From RYN-230 sp963770535 (GTDB taxonomy: Bacteria; Actinomycetota; Actinomycetes; Streptosporangiales; Streptosporangiaceae), in NCBI GenBank assembly GCA_963770535.1, contig CAVYPZ010000004.1, positions 124,001-188,000 of the forward strand: DNA of 64,000 bases, read 5' to 3'. Below the pieces are notes generated by a model. That model had not been told where the DNA came from. It saw only the letters and a program-made list of their open reading frames with translations, and searched no databases. Positions 43,243 through 51,867 of the stretch are shown piece by piece. The first letter of the stretch is position 1. The number at the start of each line of letters is the position of its first letter. Both the position numbers and the translations under genes were made by a program.

Positions 43243-44349
43243 ATGAAACGTCTTCGCGTGCTGGCTGCCATGTCCGGCGGAGTGGACTCAGCCGTGGCCG
43301 CCGCCCGTGCCGCCGACGCCGGTCACGAGGTGACCGGCGTCCATCTCGCGCTGTCCTCGAATCCCCAGTCCTACCGCACCGGCGCACGCGGGTGCTGCAC
43401 GGTGGAGGACGCCCGCGACGCCCGCCGGGCCGCCGACGTGATCGGCATCCCCTTCTACGTCTGGGACATGGCCGGCCGTTTCGACCGTGACGTGGTCGCG
43501 GACTTCGTGGCCGAGTACGCGGCGGGCCGGACGCCCAACCCCTGCCTGCGCTGCAACGAGAAGATCAAGTTCGCGGCGGTGCTGGACCGGGCGCTGGCGC
43601 TCGGGTTCGATGCGGTCTGCACCGGCCATCACGCCCGGCTCTGCGACGGCCGCCTGGTCCGCAGCGTGGACCCCGGCAAGGACCAGTCCTACGTGCTGGC
43701 CGTGCTCAGCCGCGGGCAGCTGGCCCGGGCCATGTTCCCGCTGGGCTCCTCGACCAAGGCCGAGGTGCGCGCGGAGGCCGCGGCCCGCGGGATGGCTGTC
43801 GCCAGCAAGCCGGACAGTCACGACGTCTGCTTCATCCCGGACGGGGACACCCGGGCGTTCCTGGCGGGCAGGCTGGGCGACGCACCTGGTCCCATCGTGA
43901 CCCAGGACGGGACGCCGGTCGGCACGCATGACGGCGCGTTCGGCTTCACGGTCGGCCAGCGCAAGGGGCTGCGGGTCGGGGTGCCGGCCGAGGATGGCCG
44001 GCCCCGGTACGTGCTGGACATCGAGCCGGTGTCACGGACCGTGACCGTCGGGCCACGCGAGTCCCTGGACGTCCGGGAGATCCTGGCCGAGCGGCCGGTG
44101 TGGAGCGGGTGCGACCCGTTGCGCGAGCCGCGGGAGTGCCTGGTCCAGTTGCGGGCCCACGGCGAGGTCCACCGGGCCACCGCCGCGCTGGACGCCGGGG
44201 GCATGCTCGCGATCACCCTGGACGAGCCGGCCCGGGGAGTGGCCCGGGGCCAGGCTGCGGTCCTGTACGACGGCGACACCGTGCTGGGCAGCGGCACGAT
44301 CAGCGGCACCCTTGCCGGGGCGCCAGCCGCGGCGGAATCGGCCCGCTGA
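43243..44349 (+). CDS. mnmA: tRNA-specific 2-thiouridylase
   Basis: A 368-residue enzyme that thiolates uridine 34 of tRNA-Lys, -Glu and -Gln, taking sulfur from the neighbouring cysteine desulfurase. The PP-loop is AAMSGGVDSAVAA at residues 8-20. Cys101 in TPNPCLRCNEKIKF and Cys196 in HDVCFIPDG are the catalytic pair, and FTVGQRKGLRVG is conserved. The start is set by MKRLRVLAAMSGG. The 3' end of the gene including its stop is duplicated in tandem just downstream. In many actinobacteria the methionine-synthase-like gene and ligA come next; here they are 15 kb away. Confidence 0.95.
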   Translation: MKRLRVLAAMSGGVDSAVAAARAADAGHEVTGVHLALSSNPQSYRTGARGCCTVEDARDARRAADVIGIPFYVWDMAGRFDRDVVADFVAEYAAGRTPNPCLRCNEKIKFAAVLDRALALGFDAVCTGHHARLCDGRLVRSVDPGKDQSYVLAVLSRGQLARAMFPLGSSTKAEVRAEAAARGMAVASKPDSHDVCFIPDGDTRAFLAGRLGDAPGPIVTQDGTPVGTHDGAFGFTVGQRKGLRVGVPAEDGRPRYVLDIEPVSRTVTVGPRESLDVREILAERPVWSGCDPLREPRECLVQLRAHGEVHRATAALDAGGMLAITLDEPARGVARGQAAVLYDGDTVLGSGTISGTLAGAPAAAESAR

Positions 44350-44418
44350 CCTCAGCGGTACCCAGTGCCGGGGCGCCGTCCTGGGCGGAATCTGCCCACT
44401 CACCTCAGCGGTATCTGC
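44313..44418 (+). repeat. 53-bp tandem duplication of the mnmA 3' end
   Basis: Unit 1 (44313-44365) begins TGCCGGGGCGCCAGCCGCGG and contains the last 12 codons and the TGA of mnmA. Unit 2 (44366-44418) follows directly with the same layout and some 10 differences (CCGTCCTGGG instead of CCAGCCGCGG), and its stop has become TCA. Confidence 0.8.
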
Positions 44419-44763
44419 CCCCGCCCCGGCCGGACCCGCCTGCTCCTGGGCTGGATCCGCCCGCTGCGGCTGGACCCGCCTGCTCCTGGGCCGGTCCGCC
44501 CGCCGCGGCTGGACCTGCCCCGCCGCCGGCTGGATCCGCCCCGCTGACCTGGGCAGGTAGGCCTCTGACCTGGGCAGGTAGGACCGCTGACCGCCACCCG
44601 CCGGGCGCCAGCACACTCCGCTCGCGCCTCACGCAGAACTTGCGTCCCAAATGTGATCATAACCGTGCATGATGACCGAGATCATGGGAACTAAAGCCGA
44701 ATCGTGTCAGCACTGGTTCAAAGCGACGCAGAGGCTAGCAAATGTTCCCCGAAAGTACATCCC
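44419..44763 (+). repeat. Repeat-rich spacer before the sugar transporter
   Basis: The first half is made of repeats: CCCGCCTGCTCCTGGGCTGG and CCCGCCTGCTCCTGGGCCGG at about 44446-44490, CTGGATCCGCC twice, and TCTGACCTGGGCAGGTAGG at about 44563-44581 after a similar copy. The second half (about 44650-44763) drops in GC and contains GTGATCATAACCGTGCATGA and GAGATCATGGGAACTAAAGC, probably regulatory. No gene was seen. Confidence 0.5.
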
Positions 44764-44792
44764 TTGTTACAGGTGGGCAAAGCCTCTAGCGT
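44764..44792 (+). promoter_or_regulatory. Sigma70-type promoter of the lpqY-sugABC operon
   Basis: TTGTTA at 44764-44769, a 17-base spacer, and TAGCGT at 44787-44792 give a good housekeeping promoter, with transcription expected near 44799 and a leader of about 50 bases. GGGAGG at 44840-44845 is the ribosome site. Confidence 0.6.
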
Positions 44793-44849
44793 TGCTAATC
44801 AACGGCAGGGGTGACAGGTGCAAAGAGGCATCGGGCTGCGGGAGGCACC

Positions 44850-46190
44850 ATGATGGGTGGCAGTGATCGCCAGGCCAGATCACGCGAGGCAAGCTCGGAG
44901 CCGAAACCCAGACGCCGGGCCCGGGTCCGGTTCCGCGTCCTGGCGGCTGCGGGCGGCGGGGCCCTCCTGGCCTCCGCGGCGCTGGCCGCCTGCGGGACCA
45001 GCAGCGCGAGCACCGGCCCCGTCACGCTGAACTTCTACAACTTCCCGGACCCGTCCGGCGCGGTCCAGACGGCAGCGGACAACTGCAGCGCGGCCAGTCA
45101 CGGGAAATACAAGATCATCTACAACAAGCTGCAGAACGCCGCCGACCAGCAGCGGCTGCAGATGGCGCGGCGGCTGGCCGCCCACGACAGCACGATGGAC
45201 ATCCTCGGCCTTGACGTTACCTGGGAGCCGGAGTTCGCCACCGCCGGCTGGATCCGGCCATGGACCGGCGCGCTGAGGCAGCAGGCCATAGCAGGCACGC
45301 TGAAGGGGCCGCTGCAGACCGCGATCTGGCACGGGAAGCTGGTCGCGGTTCCGTACAACAGCAACACCCAGCTGCTCTGGTACCGGTCGGACCTGGTGAA
45401 GAAGCCGCCGGCCACCTGGGCGCAGATGTTCGCTGACGCCCAGGCGCTGGCCAAGCAGGGCAAGCCGCACCTGATCGAGATCCAGGGTGCCCAGTATGAG
45501 GGCGTCGTCGTCTGGTTCAACACGCTGGTGGCCAGCGCCGGCGGCAGCATCCTGAACGCCACTTCAACGGCGGCCAGGCTCGGCCCGCCCGCGGTCAGGG
45601 CGCTGACGATCATGAAGACGCTGGCCAGCTCATCGTCGGCCGACCCGTCGCTCGGGGTGCAGATGGAGGACCAGAACCGGCTGGCCATGGAAGCCGGCAC
45701 GGCCGCGTTCGAGCTGAACTACCCCTACGTGTTTCCGTCGATGAAGGCGGACAACCCGAAGCTGTTCAAGGACTTCAAATGGGCGCCGTACCCGAGCGTT
45801 ATCCCGGGCACCCGGGCCAAGGTGACGATCGGCGGCATCGACCTCGCGGTCAGCTCCTACTCCCCGCACCCGCAGCTCGCCTTCCAGGCGGCGCTGTGCT
45901 TGCGCAACGCCGACAACCAGCTGATCGCCGCGGTCAAGGGCGGGCTGCCGCCCACGCTGGCCAGCGTGTACAGCAACCCGAAGATGCAGGGCCCCTACCC
46001 GTTCCGGAAACTGATCCTGCAGCAGGTCAACAACGGGTCCGTGCGGCCCAAGACCCCGCTCTACCAGGTGGTGTCGGTGTCCATCTCGCACCTGATCTCG
46101 CCGCCCGACTCGATCAATCCGGTGAGCACCGAACAGAACCTGAAAACGCAGATCAACGACGCCCTGCAAGGGAAGGGGCTGACTCCGTGA
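44850..46190 (+). CDS. lpqY: Sugar ABC transporter lipoprotein, LpqY-like
   Basis: A 446-residue extracellular solute-binding protein. An Arg-rich N-terminus is followed by a hydrophobic signal and the lipobox ALAAC with Cys48 as lipidation site. The mature part resembles mycobacterial LpqY, the trehalose-binding protein: LQMARRLAAHDSTMDILGLD, NSNTQLLWYRSDL, QGAQYEGVVVWFNTLVASAGG, APYPSVIPG, CLRNADNQ, and the end INDALQGKGLTP. It is followed by two permeases and an MsmK/SugC-type ATPase in the same order as lpqY-sugA-sugB-sugC, so trehalose or a related alpha-glucoside is the likely substrate. Two adjacent ATGs (44850, 44853) are possible starts. Confidence 0.85.
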   Translation: MMGGSDRQARSREASSEPKPRRRARVRFRVLAAAGGGALLASAALAACGTSSASTGPVTLNFYNFPDPSGAVQTAADNCSAASHGKYKIIYNKLQNAADQQRLQMARRLAAHDSTMDILGLDVTWEPEFATAGWIRPWTGALRQQAIAGTLKGPLQTAIWHGKLVAVPYNSNTQLLWYRSDLVKKPPATWAQMFADAQALAKQGKPHLIEIQGAQYEGVVVWFNTLVASAGGSILNATSTAARLGPPAVRALTIMKTLASSSSADPSLGVQMEDQNRLAMEAGTAAFELNYPYVFPSMKADNPKLFKDFKWAPYPSVIPGTRAKVTIGGIDLAVSSYSPHPQLAFQAALCLRNADNQLIAAVKGGLPPTLASVYSNPKMQGPYPFRKLILQQVNNGSVRPKTPLYQVVSVSISHLISPPDSINPVSTEQNLKTQINDALQGKGLTP

Positions 46191-46221
46191 GCGCGCCGAG
46201 CACGCAGAGAGAGGTGGAGAC

Positions 46222-47163
46222 ATGACCACCGTCACTCCTCCGGTTACCGCCCAGGAGCCCGCGGCCGGGCGGCACGGACGGGCCAGGCTGTCCGAAGGTG
46301 CGCGGGCCGAGCGGCGGCTGGGCTGGCTGCTATGCGCTCCAGCCGTGATCGTCATGGTCGCGGTGACGGCGTACCCCATCGGCTACGCCATCTACGTATC
46401 GCTGCAGCGGTACATCCTGTCCGCACCGCAACTGACCAAGTTCGTCGGGCTGAGCAACTACGGGGTCATTCTCAGCTCGCCGTTCTGGTGGCACGCGCTG
46501 CTGGTGACCATCATCATCACCGTGGTCTCGGTCGCGGTCGAATTCGTGCTGGGCATGGGGCTGGCGCTGCTGATGTACCGGACGATCTGGGGGAAGGGCG
46601 GGATCCGCACCACGATCCTGATCCCGTACGGGATCGTGACCGTGGCCGCCGCGTTCAGCTGGCTGTATGCCTGGACCCCGAACACCGGGTACCTGTCCGC
46701 GCTGTTCAATAACTCCGCGCCGTTGACCTCGCAGCCCAAGGCGATTGGGATCATCATCCTGGCCGAGGTGTGGAAGACCACGGCGTTCATGGCGCTGCTG
46801 CTGATGGCCGGGCTGTCCCTGGTGCCCGAGGACCTGCTCAAAGCGGCCAAGGTGGACGGGGCCAGTGCCTGGCAGCGGTTCACCCGGGTGATGCTGCCGC
46901 TGATGAAGCCCGCGATCCTGGTCGCGCTGCTGTTCCGGACGCTCGACGCGTTCCGGATCTTCGACAACATCTTCATCCTGACCCAGGGCAACAACGGGAC
47001 CGGATCGGTGTCCATTCTCAACTACGACAACCTGTTCACCGGGCTGAACTTCGGTCTCGGCTCGGCCATGTCGGTGCTGATCCTGATCTGCGTGGCGATC
47101 ATTGCGATCCTGTTCATCAAGGGATTCGGCACCGCAGCGCCCGGATCGAGCCTCGACTCATGA
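46222..47163 (+). CDS. sugA: Sugar ABC transporter permease, SugA-like
   Basis: A 313-residue MalF-type permease with six membrane segments, from LGWLLCAPAVIVMVAVTAYP to MSVLILICVAIIAILFI. The cytoplasmic EAA loop that docks the ATPase is seen in LLKAAKVDGASAWQRFTRVM. The ribosome site GAGAGAGGTGGAG precedes the ATG. It lies 31 bases after lpqY. The specificity follows from the operon and is inferred. Confidence 0.87.
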   Translation: MTTVTPPVTAQEPAAGRHGRARLSEGARAERRLGWLLCAPAVIVMVAVTAYPIGYAIYVSLQRYILSAPQLTKFVGLSNYGVILSSPFWWHALLVTIIITVVSVAVEFVLGMGLALLMYRTIWGKGGIRTTILIPYGIVTVAAAFSWLYAWTPNTGYLSALFNNSAPLTSQPKAIGIIILAEVWKTTAFMALLLMAGLSLVPEDLLKAAKVDGASAWQRFTRVMLPLMKPAILVALLFRTLDAFRIFDNIFILTQGNNGTGSVSILNYDNLFTGLNFGLGSAMSVLILICVAIIAILFIKGFGTAAPGSSLDS

Positions 47164-47197
47164 CCCCGGCCACGCGAGCAACGGAGGTGCGGCGCTG

Positions 47198-48028
47198 ATG
47201 GCAGCCACGACGCGGCAGAAGGTCGGCTGGAGTGTCGCGAACATCGTCACGATCGTGCTGGTGCTGATCCCGCTGGTGTGGATCATCTCCCTGTCGTTCA
47301 AGACGACGGCCTCGATCACCGATCCGACCTACTTCCCAACCCAGTGGACCTGGAGCAACTACTCCGGGATCCTGACCACGTCCACGTTCCTGCGCCCGCT
47401 GCTGAACTCGGTCGGCATCGGGCTGATCGCCACGTTCATCGCGGTCGTGCTGGCCTCGATGGCGGCGTACGCGGTGGCCCGGCTGCGCTTCCCGGGCAAG
47501 GCGGTGCTGATCGGGGTATCCCTGCTGATCGCCATGTTCCCGGCCATCGCGCTGGCCACCCCGCTGTTCAACATCGAGCGGGTGCTCGGCCTGTTCAACA
47601 CCTGGCCCGGGCTGATCATCCCGTATATCGCCACCGGCCTGCCGCTGGGCATCTACACGCTGTCCGCGTTCTTCCGTGAGATCCCGTGGGAACTGGAGAA
47701 GGCGGCCAAGATGGACGGGGCCACGCCGTTCCAGGCGTTCGTACGGGTCATCGCGCCGCTGGCCGCGCCAGGCATGGTCACCACCGCCATCCTGGTGTTC
47801 CTGTTCTGCTGGAACGAGTTCCTGCTGGCCATCACCCTGACCGCGACGACCGCCGCGCGGACCGCGCCGGCCGCACTCTCCTTCTTCACCGGAACCTCGC
47901 AGTTCGCCGTGCCGACCGGGTCGATCTCCGCAGCGGCGGTGGTCATCACCATTCCCATCATCATCTTCGTGCTGTTCTTCCAGCGCCGGATCGTGGCCGG
48001 ACTGACCTCCGGCGCGGTCAAGGGCTGA
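47198..48028 (+). CDS. sugB: Sugar ABC transporter permease, SugB-like
   Basis: A 276-residue MalG-type permease. The first segment is VANIVTIVLVLIPLVWIIS, and the EAA loop reads LEKAAKMDGATPFQAFVRVI, next to the conserved GIYTLSAFFREIP. The ATG at 47198 has GGAGG 11 bases upstream; the open frame further 5' overlaps sugA and is not expected to be used. It pairs with SugA to form the channel. Confidence 0.87.
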   Translation: MAATTRQKVGWSVANIVTIVLVLIPLVWIISLSFKTTASITDPTYFPTQWTWSNYSGILTTSTFLRPLLNSVGIGLIATFIAVVLASMAAYAVARLRFPGKAVLIGVSLLIAMFPAIALATPLFNIERVLGLFNTWPGLIIPYIATGLPLGIYTLSAFFREIPWELEKAAKMDGATPFQAFVRVIAPLAAPGMVTTAILVFLFCWNEFLLAITLTATTAARTAPAALSFFTGTSQFAVPTGSISAAAVVITIPIIIFVLFFQRRIVAGLTSGAVKG

Positions 48029-48044
48029 GCGAAAGGGGCTTGCA

Positions 48045-49334
48045 GTGGCCGAGATAATCCTGGAACACGTCACCAAGCGCTTCCCCGACGGTGCGCTCGC
48101 GGTTGACGACTTCAACATCGACATCGCGGACGGCGAGTTCGTGATCCTGGTCGGCCCGTCCGGGTGCGGCAAGTCCACGACGCTGAACATGATCGCGGGC
48201 CTGGAGGACATCACCGAGGGTGAGCTGAAGATCGCCGGCAAGGTCGTCAACGACAAGGCGCCCAAGGACCGGGACATCGCGATGGTGTTCCAGAGCTACG
48301 CGCTGTACCCGCACATGACGGTCCGGCAGAACATGGGCTTCGCGCTGAAGCTGGCCAAGACCCCGCAGAATGTCATCAACGAGAAGGTCGAGGAGGCGGC
48401 CCGGATCCTGGACCTGACCCAGCACCTGGACCGCAAGCCGGCCAACCTGTCCGGCGGCCAGCGGCAGCGGGTGGCAATGGGCCGGGCGATCGTCCGCGAC
48501 CCGTCCGTGTTCCTGATGGACGAGCCGCTGTCCAACCTGGACGCCAAGCTGCGGGTGCAGATGCGCACCGAGGTGTCCCGGATCCAGCGGCGGCTCGGCA
48601 CCACCATGGTCTACGTGACCCACGACCAGACCGAGGCCATGACGCTCGGCGACCGGGTGGCGGTCATGCGCCTCGGCATCCTTCAGCAGGTTGCGTCGCC
48701 GCAGGAACTCTACGACCGGCCCGCCAACCTGTTCGTGGCCGGCTTCATCGGCTCGCCGGCGATGAACTTCATGTCGGGCACGCTCGAGGAAAGCCGGCTG
48801 CGCACCGGCCTCGGGGACATCGAGCTGACCGGCCGGCTCCAGCAGGTCCTGGCGAGTTCCTCGTCCGGGCGGGACGTGATCGTCGGCATCCGGCCGGAGA
48901 ACTTCGAGGATGCGGCGATGGTGCCCAGCGAGAACCGGCCCAACGGGGTCACGTTCCAGGCCACCGTGGACGTCATCGAGTCCCTGGGCTCGGAGAAGTA
49001 CGTCTACTTCAGCCAGGAACTGGGCACCGTGGACTCCGCGGAACTCGCCGAGCTGGCCCGCGATTCCGGCCGGGCGGACACCGGCGACAGCAGCGAGACG
49101 ATAGTGGCCCGGCTCGACCCGGCCACCACGATCTCCGAGGGCAGCTCCGCGCAGCTCTGGGTGGACACCCGGTCGCTGCATGTCTTCGACCCGTCAACCG
49201 GGGAGAACCTGACCCTGGGCGACTCCGGCGCGCCGGCGTTGGGGGGGACGACCATCAGGGGAAGCTCGCCGGCCCAGGCTGAGCCGACGGCGGCCGGGCA
49301 GGACTCCGACTCGACCGCCGCACCGCAGCCGTAG
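48045..49334 (+). CDS. sugC: Sugar ABC transporter ATP-binding protein, SugC/MsmK-like
   Basis: A 429-residue ATPase. Walker A is GPSGCGKSTT, the Q-loop VFQSYALYPH, the signature LSGGQRQRVAMGRA, Walker B VFLMDEPLSNLDAKL, and the switch histidine VTHDQTEA. C-terminal TOBE-type regulatory segments follow (GIRPENFEDA). The last 60 residues include an Ala/Pro/Ser-rich tail. The GTG at 48045 is set by MAEIILEHVTKRF and a GAAAGGGG site. It completes the importer operon. Confidence 0.92.
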   Translation: MAEIILEHVTKRFPDGALAVDDFNIDIADGEFVILVGPSGCGKSTTLNMIAGLEDITEGELKIAGKVVNDKAPKDRDIAMVFQSYALYPHMTVRQNMGFALKLAKTPQNVINEKVEEAARILDLTQHLDRKPANLSGGQRQRVAMGRAIVRDPSVFLMDEPLSNLDAKLRVQMRTEVSRIQRRLGTTMVYVTHDQTEAMTLGDRVAVMRLGILQQVASPQELYDRPANLFVAGFIGSPAMNFMSGTLEESRLRTGLGDIELTGRLQQVLASSSSGRDVIVGIRPENFEDAAMVPSENRPNGVTFQATVDVIESLGSEKYVYFSQELGTVDSAELAELARDSGRADTGDSSETIVARLDPATTISEGSSAQLWVDTRSLHVFDPSTGENLTLGDSGAPALGGTTIRGSSPAQAEPTAAGQDSDSTAAPQP

Positions 49335-49371
49335 CCGGCCGCCGCACCAGCCAGCGGCGGCGCCGCCGCAT

Positions 49372-50385
49372 CTAGTCCGCGGCGGCGCCGCCGTCCTGAC
49401 CAGCTGCGGCGCCGCCATCCCGGCCTGCTGCGGCGCTGGCGTCCTGGTCCGATGCGGCGCTGGCGTGCCGGTCGCGTGCGGGGCCGCCGTGCCTGCCCGG
49501 CGGCATCGCCACGGCGCCTGAGCCGCGGATACGCCAGCGGGCTGACCGGAACTGCCGCTGGAGTTCCTCGATGACCTCGTCGTTCCACTCGTGGGTGCGG
49601 ATCAGCCGGTAGCGCTCCCGGGCGATGGTCAGGTACGCGTCGGCGTCGGTTCCGGAGCCGACCAGGTCCGCGGCGTGCAGCAGGCGCACGACCGGGGTGA
49701 ACTCCTCGGTGAACCAGCGCCGGGACACCTCGGCCCGGTCGTAGAACTTGTGCTCGTGCTGCATGAGCCGGAAACCCCAGGCTTCCACGGCCTCGCCGAG
49801 TTCCGCGTAGCCCCAGGGATCGGAGAAGGTGATCTTGGCGTAAGCCTGGGGGGTCAGCTTGACCCGGGAGCGGAACAGCAGCTCGTAGCTCTTGTAGAGC
49901 AGGTCGCCGCGGCGGCGGATGCCCCGGGCGGGCACGGCGGTGAGGATCTCGGTGACGTAGGCGTCGATCGTCTTCTGCCCCATGGCCAGCGCGATCGAGA
50001 CCCGGTGGTGCCCGTCGACCACGAAATGCAGCTCACCGATGCGGTACACGTCGATGGGCGGGATCGACTCGCCCTGGCGCTGGGCCAGGGCCAGCCGCTC
50101 CCAGCGTTCCCGGACCCGGCTCGAGGTAGGCCGGAACCGCCGGTCGAAGTCCCGGGTGGAGTCCACGGTGCCCACCACCGTGTCGAGCTTGATCACCTGC
50201 AGGCCCAGTTTCCGCTCGCCGGTCATCCCGAGCGCGGCCACGACGTCGTCGAACGGCAGGATGAGGTTGACGTCGTCCGGTTCCCGGCGCAGCCGCTGGG
50301 ACAGCCGGGCCAGCACCTGGCGCCGCCGGGCACGCTGGAAGTCGTTCTCGACGTCGGCCCGGGGGAACCCGGTATCAGCGGGCAT
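49372..50385 (-). CDS. ParB/sulfiredoxin-fold protein with a repeat-rich C-terminus
   Basis: About 337 residues. The middle carries a ParB-like nuclease fold motif: IDVYRIGELHFVVDGHHRVSIALAMGQKTIDAYVTEI. No helix-turn-helix for parS binding was recognised, so this is not the chromosomal ParB; such proteins are often annotated as chromosome partitioning protein ParB without evidence. The C-terminal 40 residues (ASAASDQDASAAAGRDGGAAAGQ) come from a 24-base unit repeated five times at 49382-49498. The ATG at 50385 overlaps the end of the upstream phosphoesterase gene by 11 bases, suggesting coupled translation; an earlier in-frame start at 50415 is possible. Function unknown. Confidence 0.65.
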   Translation of the reverse strand: MPADTGFPRADVENDFQRARRRQVLARLSQRLRREPDDVNLILPFDDVVAALGMTGERKLGLQVIKLDTVVGTVDSTRDFDRRFRPTSSRVRERWERLALAQRQGESIPPIDVYRIGELHFVVDGHHRVSIALAMGQKTIDAYVTEILTAVPARGIRRRGDLLYKSYELLFRSRVKLTPQAYAKITFSDPWGYAELGEAVEAWGFRLMQHEHKFYDRAEVSRRWFTEEFTPVVRLLHAADLVGSGTDADAYLTIARERYRLIRTHEWNDEVIEELQRQFRSARWRIRGSGAVAMPPGRHGGPARDRHASAASDQDASAAAGRDGGAAAGQDGGAAAD

Positions 50386-51139
50386 CGCGGTAGCCGCCCA
50401 TGCTGTGACTGGCACGGTGGTGCCCGGTCACGTCGGCGACCTGGCCCGTCGCGGGCTCGAGGTCGAAGAGCTGCCACCCGGTCACGTTCCGCACGAGCGT
50501 GCGGCCGAGTTGGTGGTCGCGGCCGCGGGCCGGATCCGGGTCCACGTGCCCGTGCAGCAGCAGCGGCGGCTGCACTCGCCCGGCGAGGACGTTCAGGGCG
50601 GGGAAACCCTGGTGCACCGGGTCTGGCCCGTCGCCCACGCCGCGCGGCGGGGCATGGGTCAGCAGCACGTCCAGCCGGCGGGACCGCCCGCGGCGCGGCC
50701 CGCCGCGAAGCTGGCGCAGGGTCATCCCGTGCAGCCGGATCCGGGCGGCCAGCTGCCGGGCCCGGCGGGCCTGCTGCCGGTCGGTGTACTGGTTGGGCCC
50801 GGGGCGGTAGCGGCGGCAGCCGCCCAGGCCGGCGATCCGCAGGCCGGCCACGTCCACCACCCGGCCGTCCGCGCTGACCGCCCCGTCCGGCCACGGCGGC
50901 CGGGCCGGGAGCCCGGCGCGCAGGGTCAGGCCGGCCCGGCTGAGGCGGTACCCGGACAGGTCAGGATCGTGATTGCCGGGCACGAAAACCAGTGGCACGT
51001 CGAGTGCGTTCATCAGATAGCCCAGGTACTCGAACGGCAGGTCGCCGCAGCCCAGGATGAGGTCGGCGCCGCGGACCGGGCCGATGTCGGCCCACAGGCC
51101 TTCCTCGACCACGTCGGAGACGGCCAGGACGCGCACCAC
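50375..51139 (-). CDS. Calcineurin-like metallophosphoesterase
   Basis: A 254-residue phosphoesterase. It begins MVRVLAVSDVVEEG, where the usual first metal motif DxH is reduced to SDV, and then has LILGCGDLPFEYLGYL (GD), VFVPGNHDPDL (GNHD), LLTHAPPRGVGD (H) and LLLHGHVDPDP (GHxD in place of GHxH). Metal binding therefore looks mostly, but not fully, conserved. The substrate cannot be inferred. It lies upstream of, and overlaps, the ParB-fold gene on the same strand. Confidence 0.75.
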   Translation of the reverse strand: MVRVLAVSDVVEEGLWADIGPVRGADLILGCGDLPFEYLGYLMNALDVPLVFVPGNHDPDLSGYRLSRAGLTLRAGLPARPPWPDGAVSADGRVVDVAGLRIAGLGGCRRYRPGPNQYTDRQQARRARQLAARIRLHGMTLRQLRGGPRRGRSRRLDVLLTHAPPRGVGDGPDPVHQGFPALNVLAGRVQPPLLLHGHVDPDPARGRDHQLGRTLVRNVTGWQLFDLEPATGQVADVTGHHRASHSMGGYRDAR

Positions 51140-51189
51140 AGTGTGATCGTACGCTGCGAACTGGTGCGAACCGGCTCCCGCCGGCGGAT

Positions 51190-51612
51190 TCAGCGTGAGG
51201 CCGTTTCCCTGACATCCAGGCCGCAGCGGCGCAGTGCGGCCTCGGTGCGGTAGATGTCGGCCTGCGCGACCTGGTCACCGGGCGGCGGGGGGGAGACATC
51301 GAGCCGTTCGCACGCCACCCGCATCAGGTCCAGGTAGGCACCGCGGATCGCGCGCAGCCGCATGCCCTTGGCGGGCACGTCGGTGCGGGTCTCCGTGGCC
51401 TCCAGCTCGGCGCGGAGACGGCGCATCCTGGCAGCCAGCCGCTCGATCGGCTCGGCGGCTACGGGGTGGGTGCGGGCGCGGCGGCACGAGCGGCGCTCCG
51501 CCGCCCAGCGGCACGCACGGATGCTGCCCAGCACCGCGTAGCCCACGGCAGTGGGCAGGAGGATCACGAAGATCAGCTCGATTGCCCCGCTCACCCCATA
51601 AGTCTCGTTCAC
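51190..51612 (-). CDS. Small protein with one N-terminal membrane helix
   Basis: A 140-residue hypothetical from a GTG at 51612 (MNETYGVSGAIELIFVILLP). One transmembrane helix at about residues 10-30 is followed by a basic, coiled-coil-like region (IERLAARMRRLRAELEATE) and a C-terminal segment (AYLDLMRVACERLDV). No family was recognised. It is 50 bases upstream of the phosphoesterase on the same strand. The start lacks a ribosome site, so the N-terminus is uncertain. Confidence 0.5.
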   Translation of the reverse strand: MNETYGVSGAIELIFVILLPTAVGYAVLGSIRACRWAAERRSCRRARTHPVAAEPIERLAARMRRLRAELEATETRTDVPAKGMRLRAIRGAYLDLMRVACERLDVSPPPPGDQVAQADIYRTEAALRRCGLDVRETASR

Positions 51613-51867
51613 GGCCCCGGGGCATGGCAAGGCCCGGGGATGGTCAACGAGCCCTGGCGGGCTGGGGAGGCCAGCGGCTGGCGGGCCCAGGCGGCCCGGG
51701 CGGGCCCGGGGAAGCCCGGTGTGGGCAGGCGGCTGGCGGGTACGGACGGGCCCGGCGGGATGAACGGGAAGCGGCGTAAGGATGCAAAACGGCGGCCTCC
51801 GCGTTCTATGCAGGCAAGGGAGTCCCGTGCTCGCCTGCCCCAGCCCCCTAGACCGCCCGGGAGAACG

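Noticed and set aside
44640..44700. Fourth palindromic element around GTGATCATAACCGTGCATGA
   Set aside because: Only the TGATCA core is shared; the 19+8+19 layout is absent.
48018..49181. Long open frame opposite sugC, and similar long antisense frames opposite icd, pcrA, sucD and guaA
   Set aside because: Arg/His/Gly/Asp-rich products without recognisable domains, exactly antisense to strongly conserved genes; expected from GC-rich third positions.
49372..50385. Chromosome-partitioning ParB
   Set aside because: Only the ParB/Srx nuclease-like fold motif is seen; there is no helix-turn-helix, no parA neighbour and no parS-like site.
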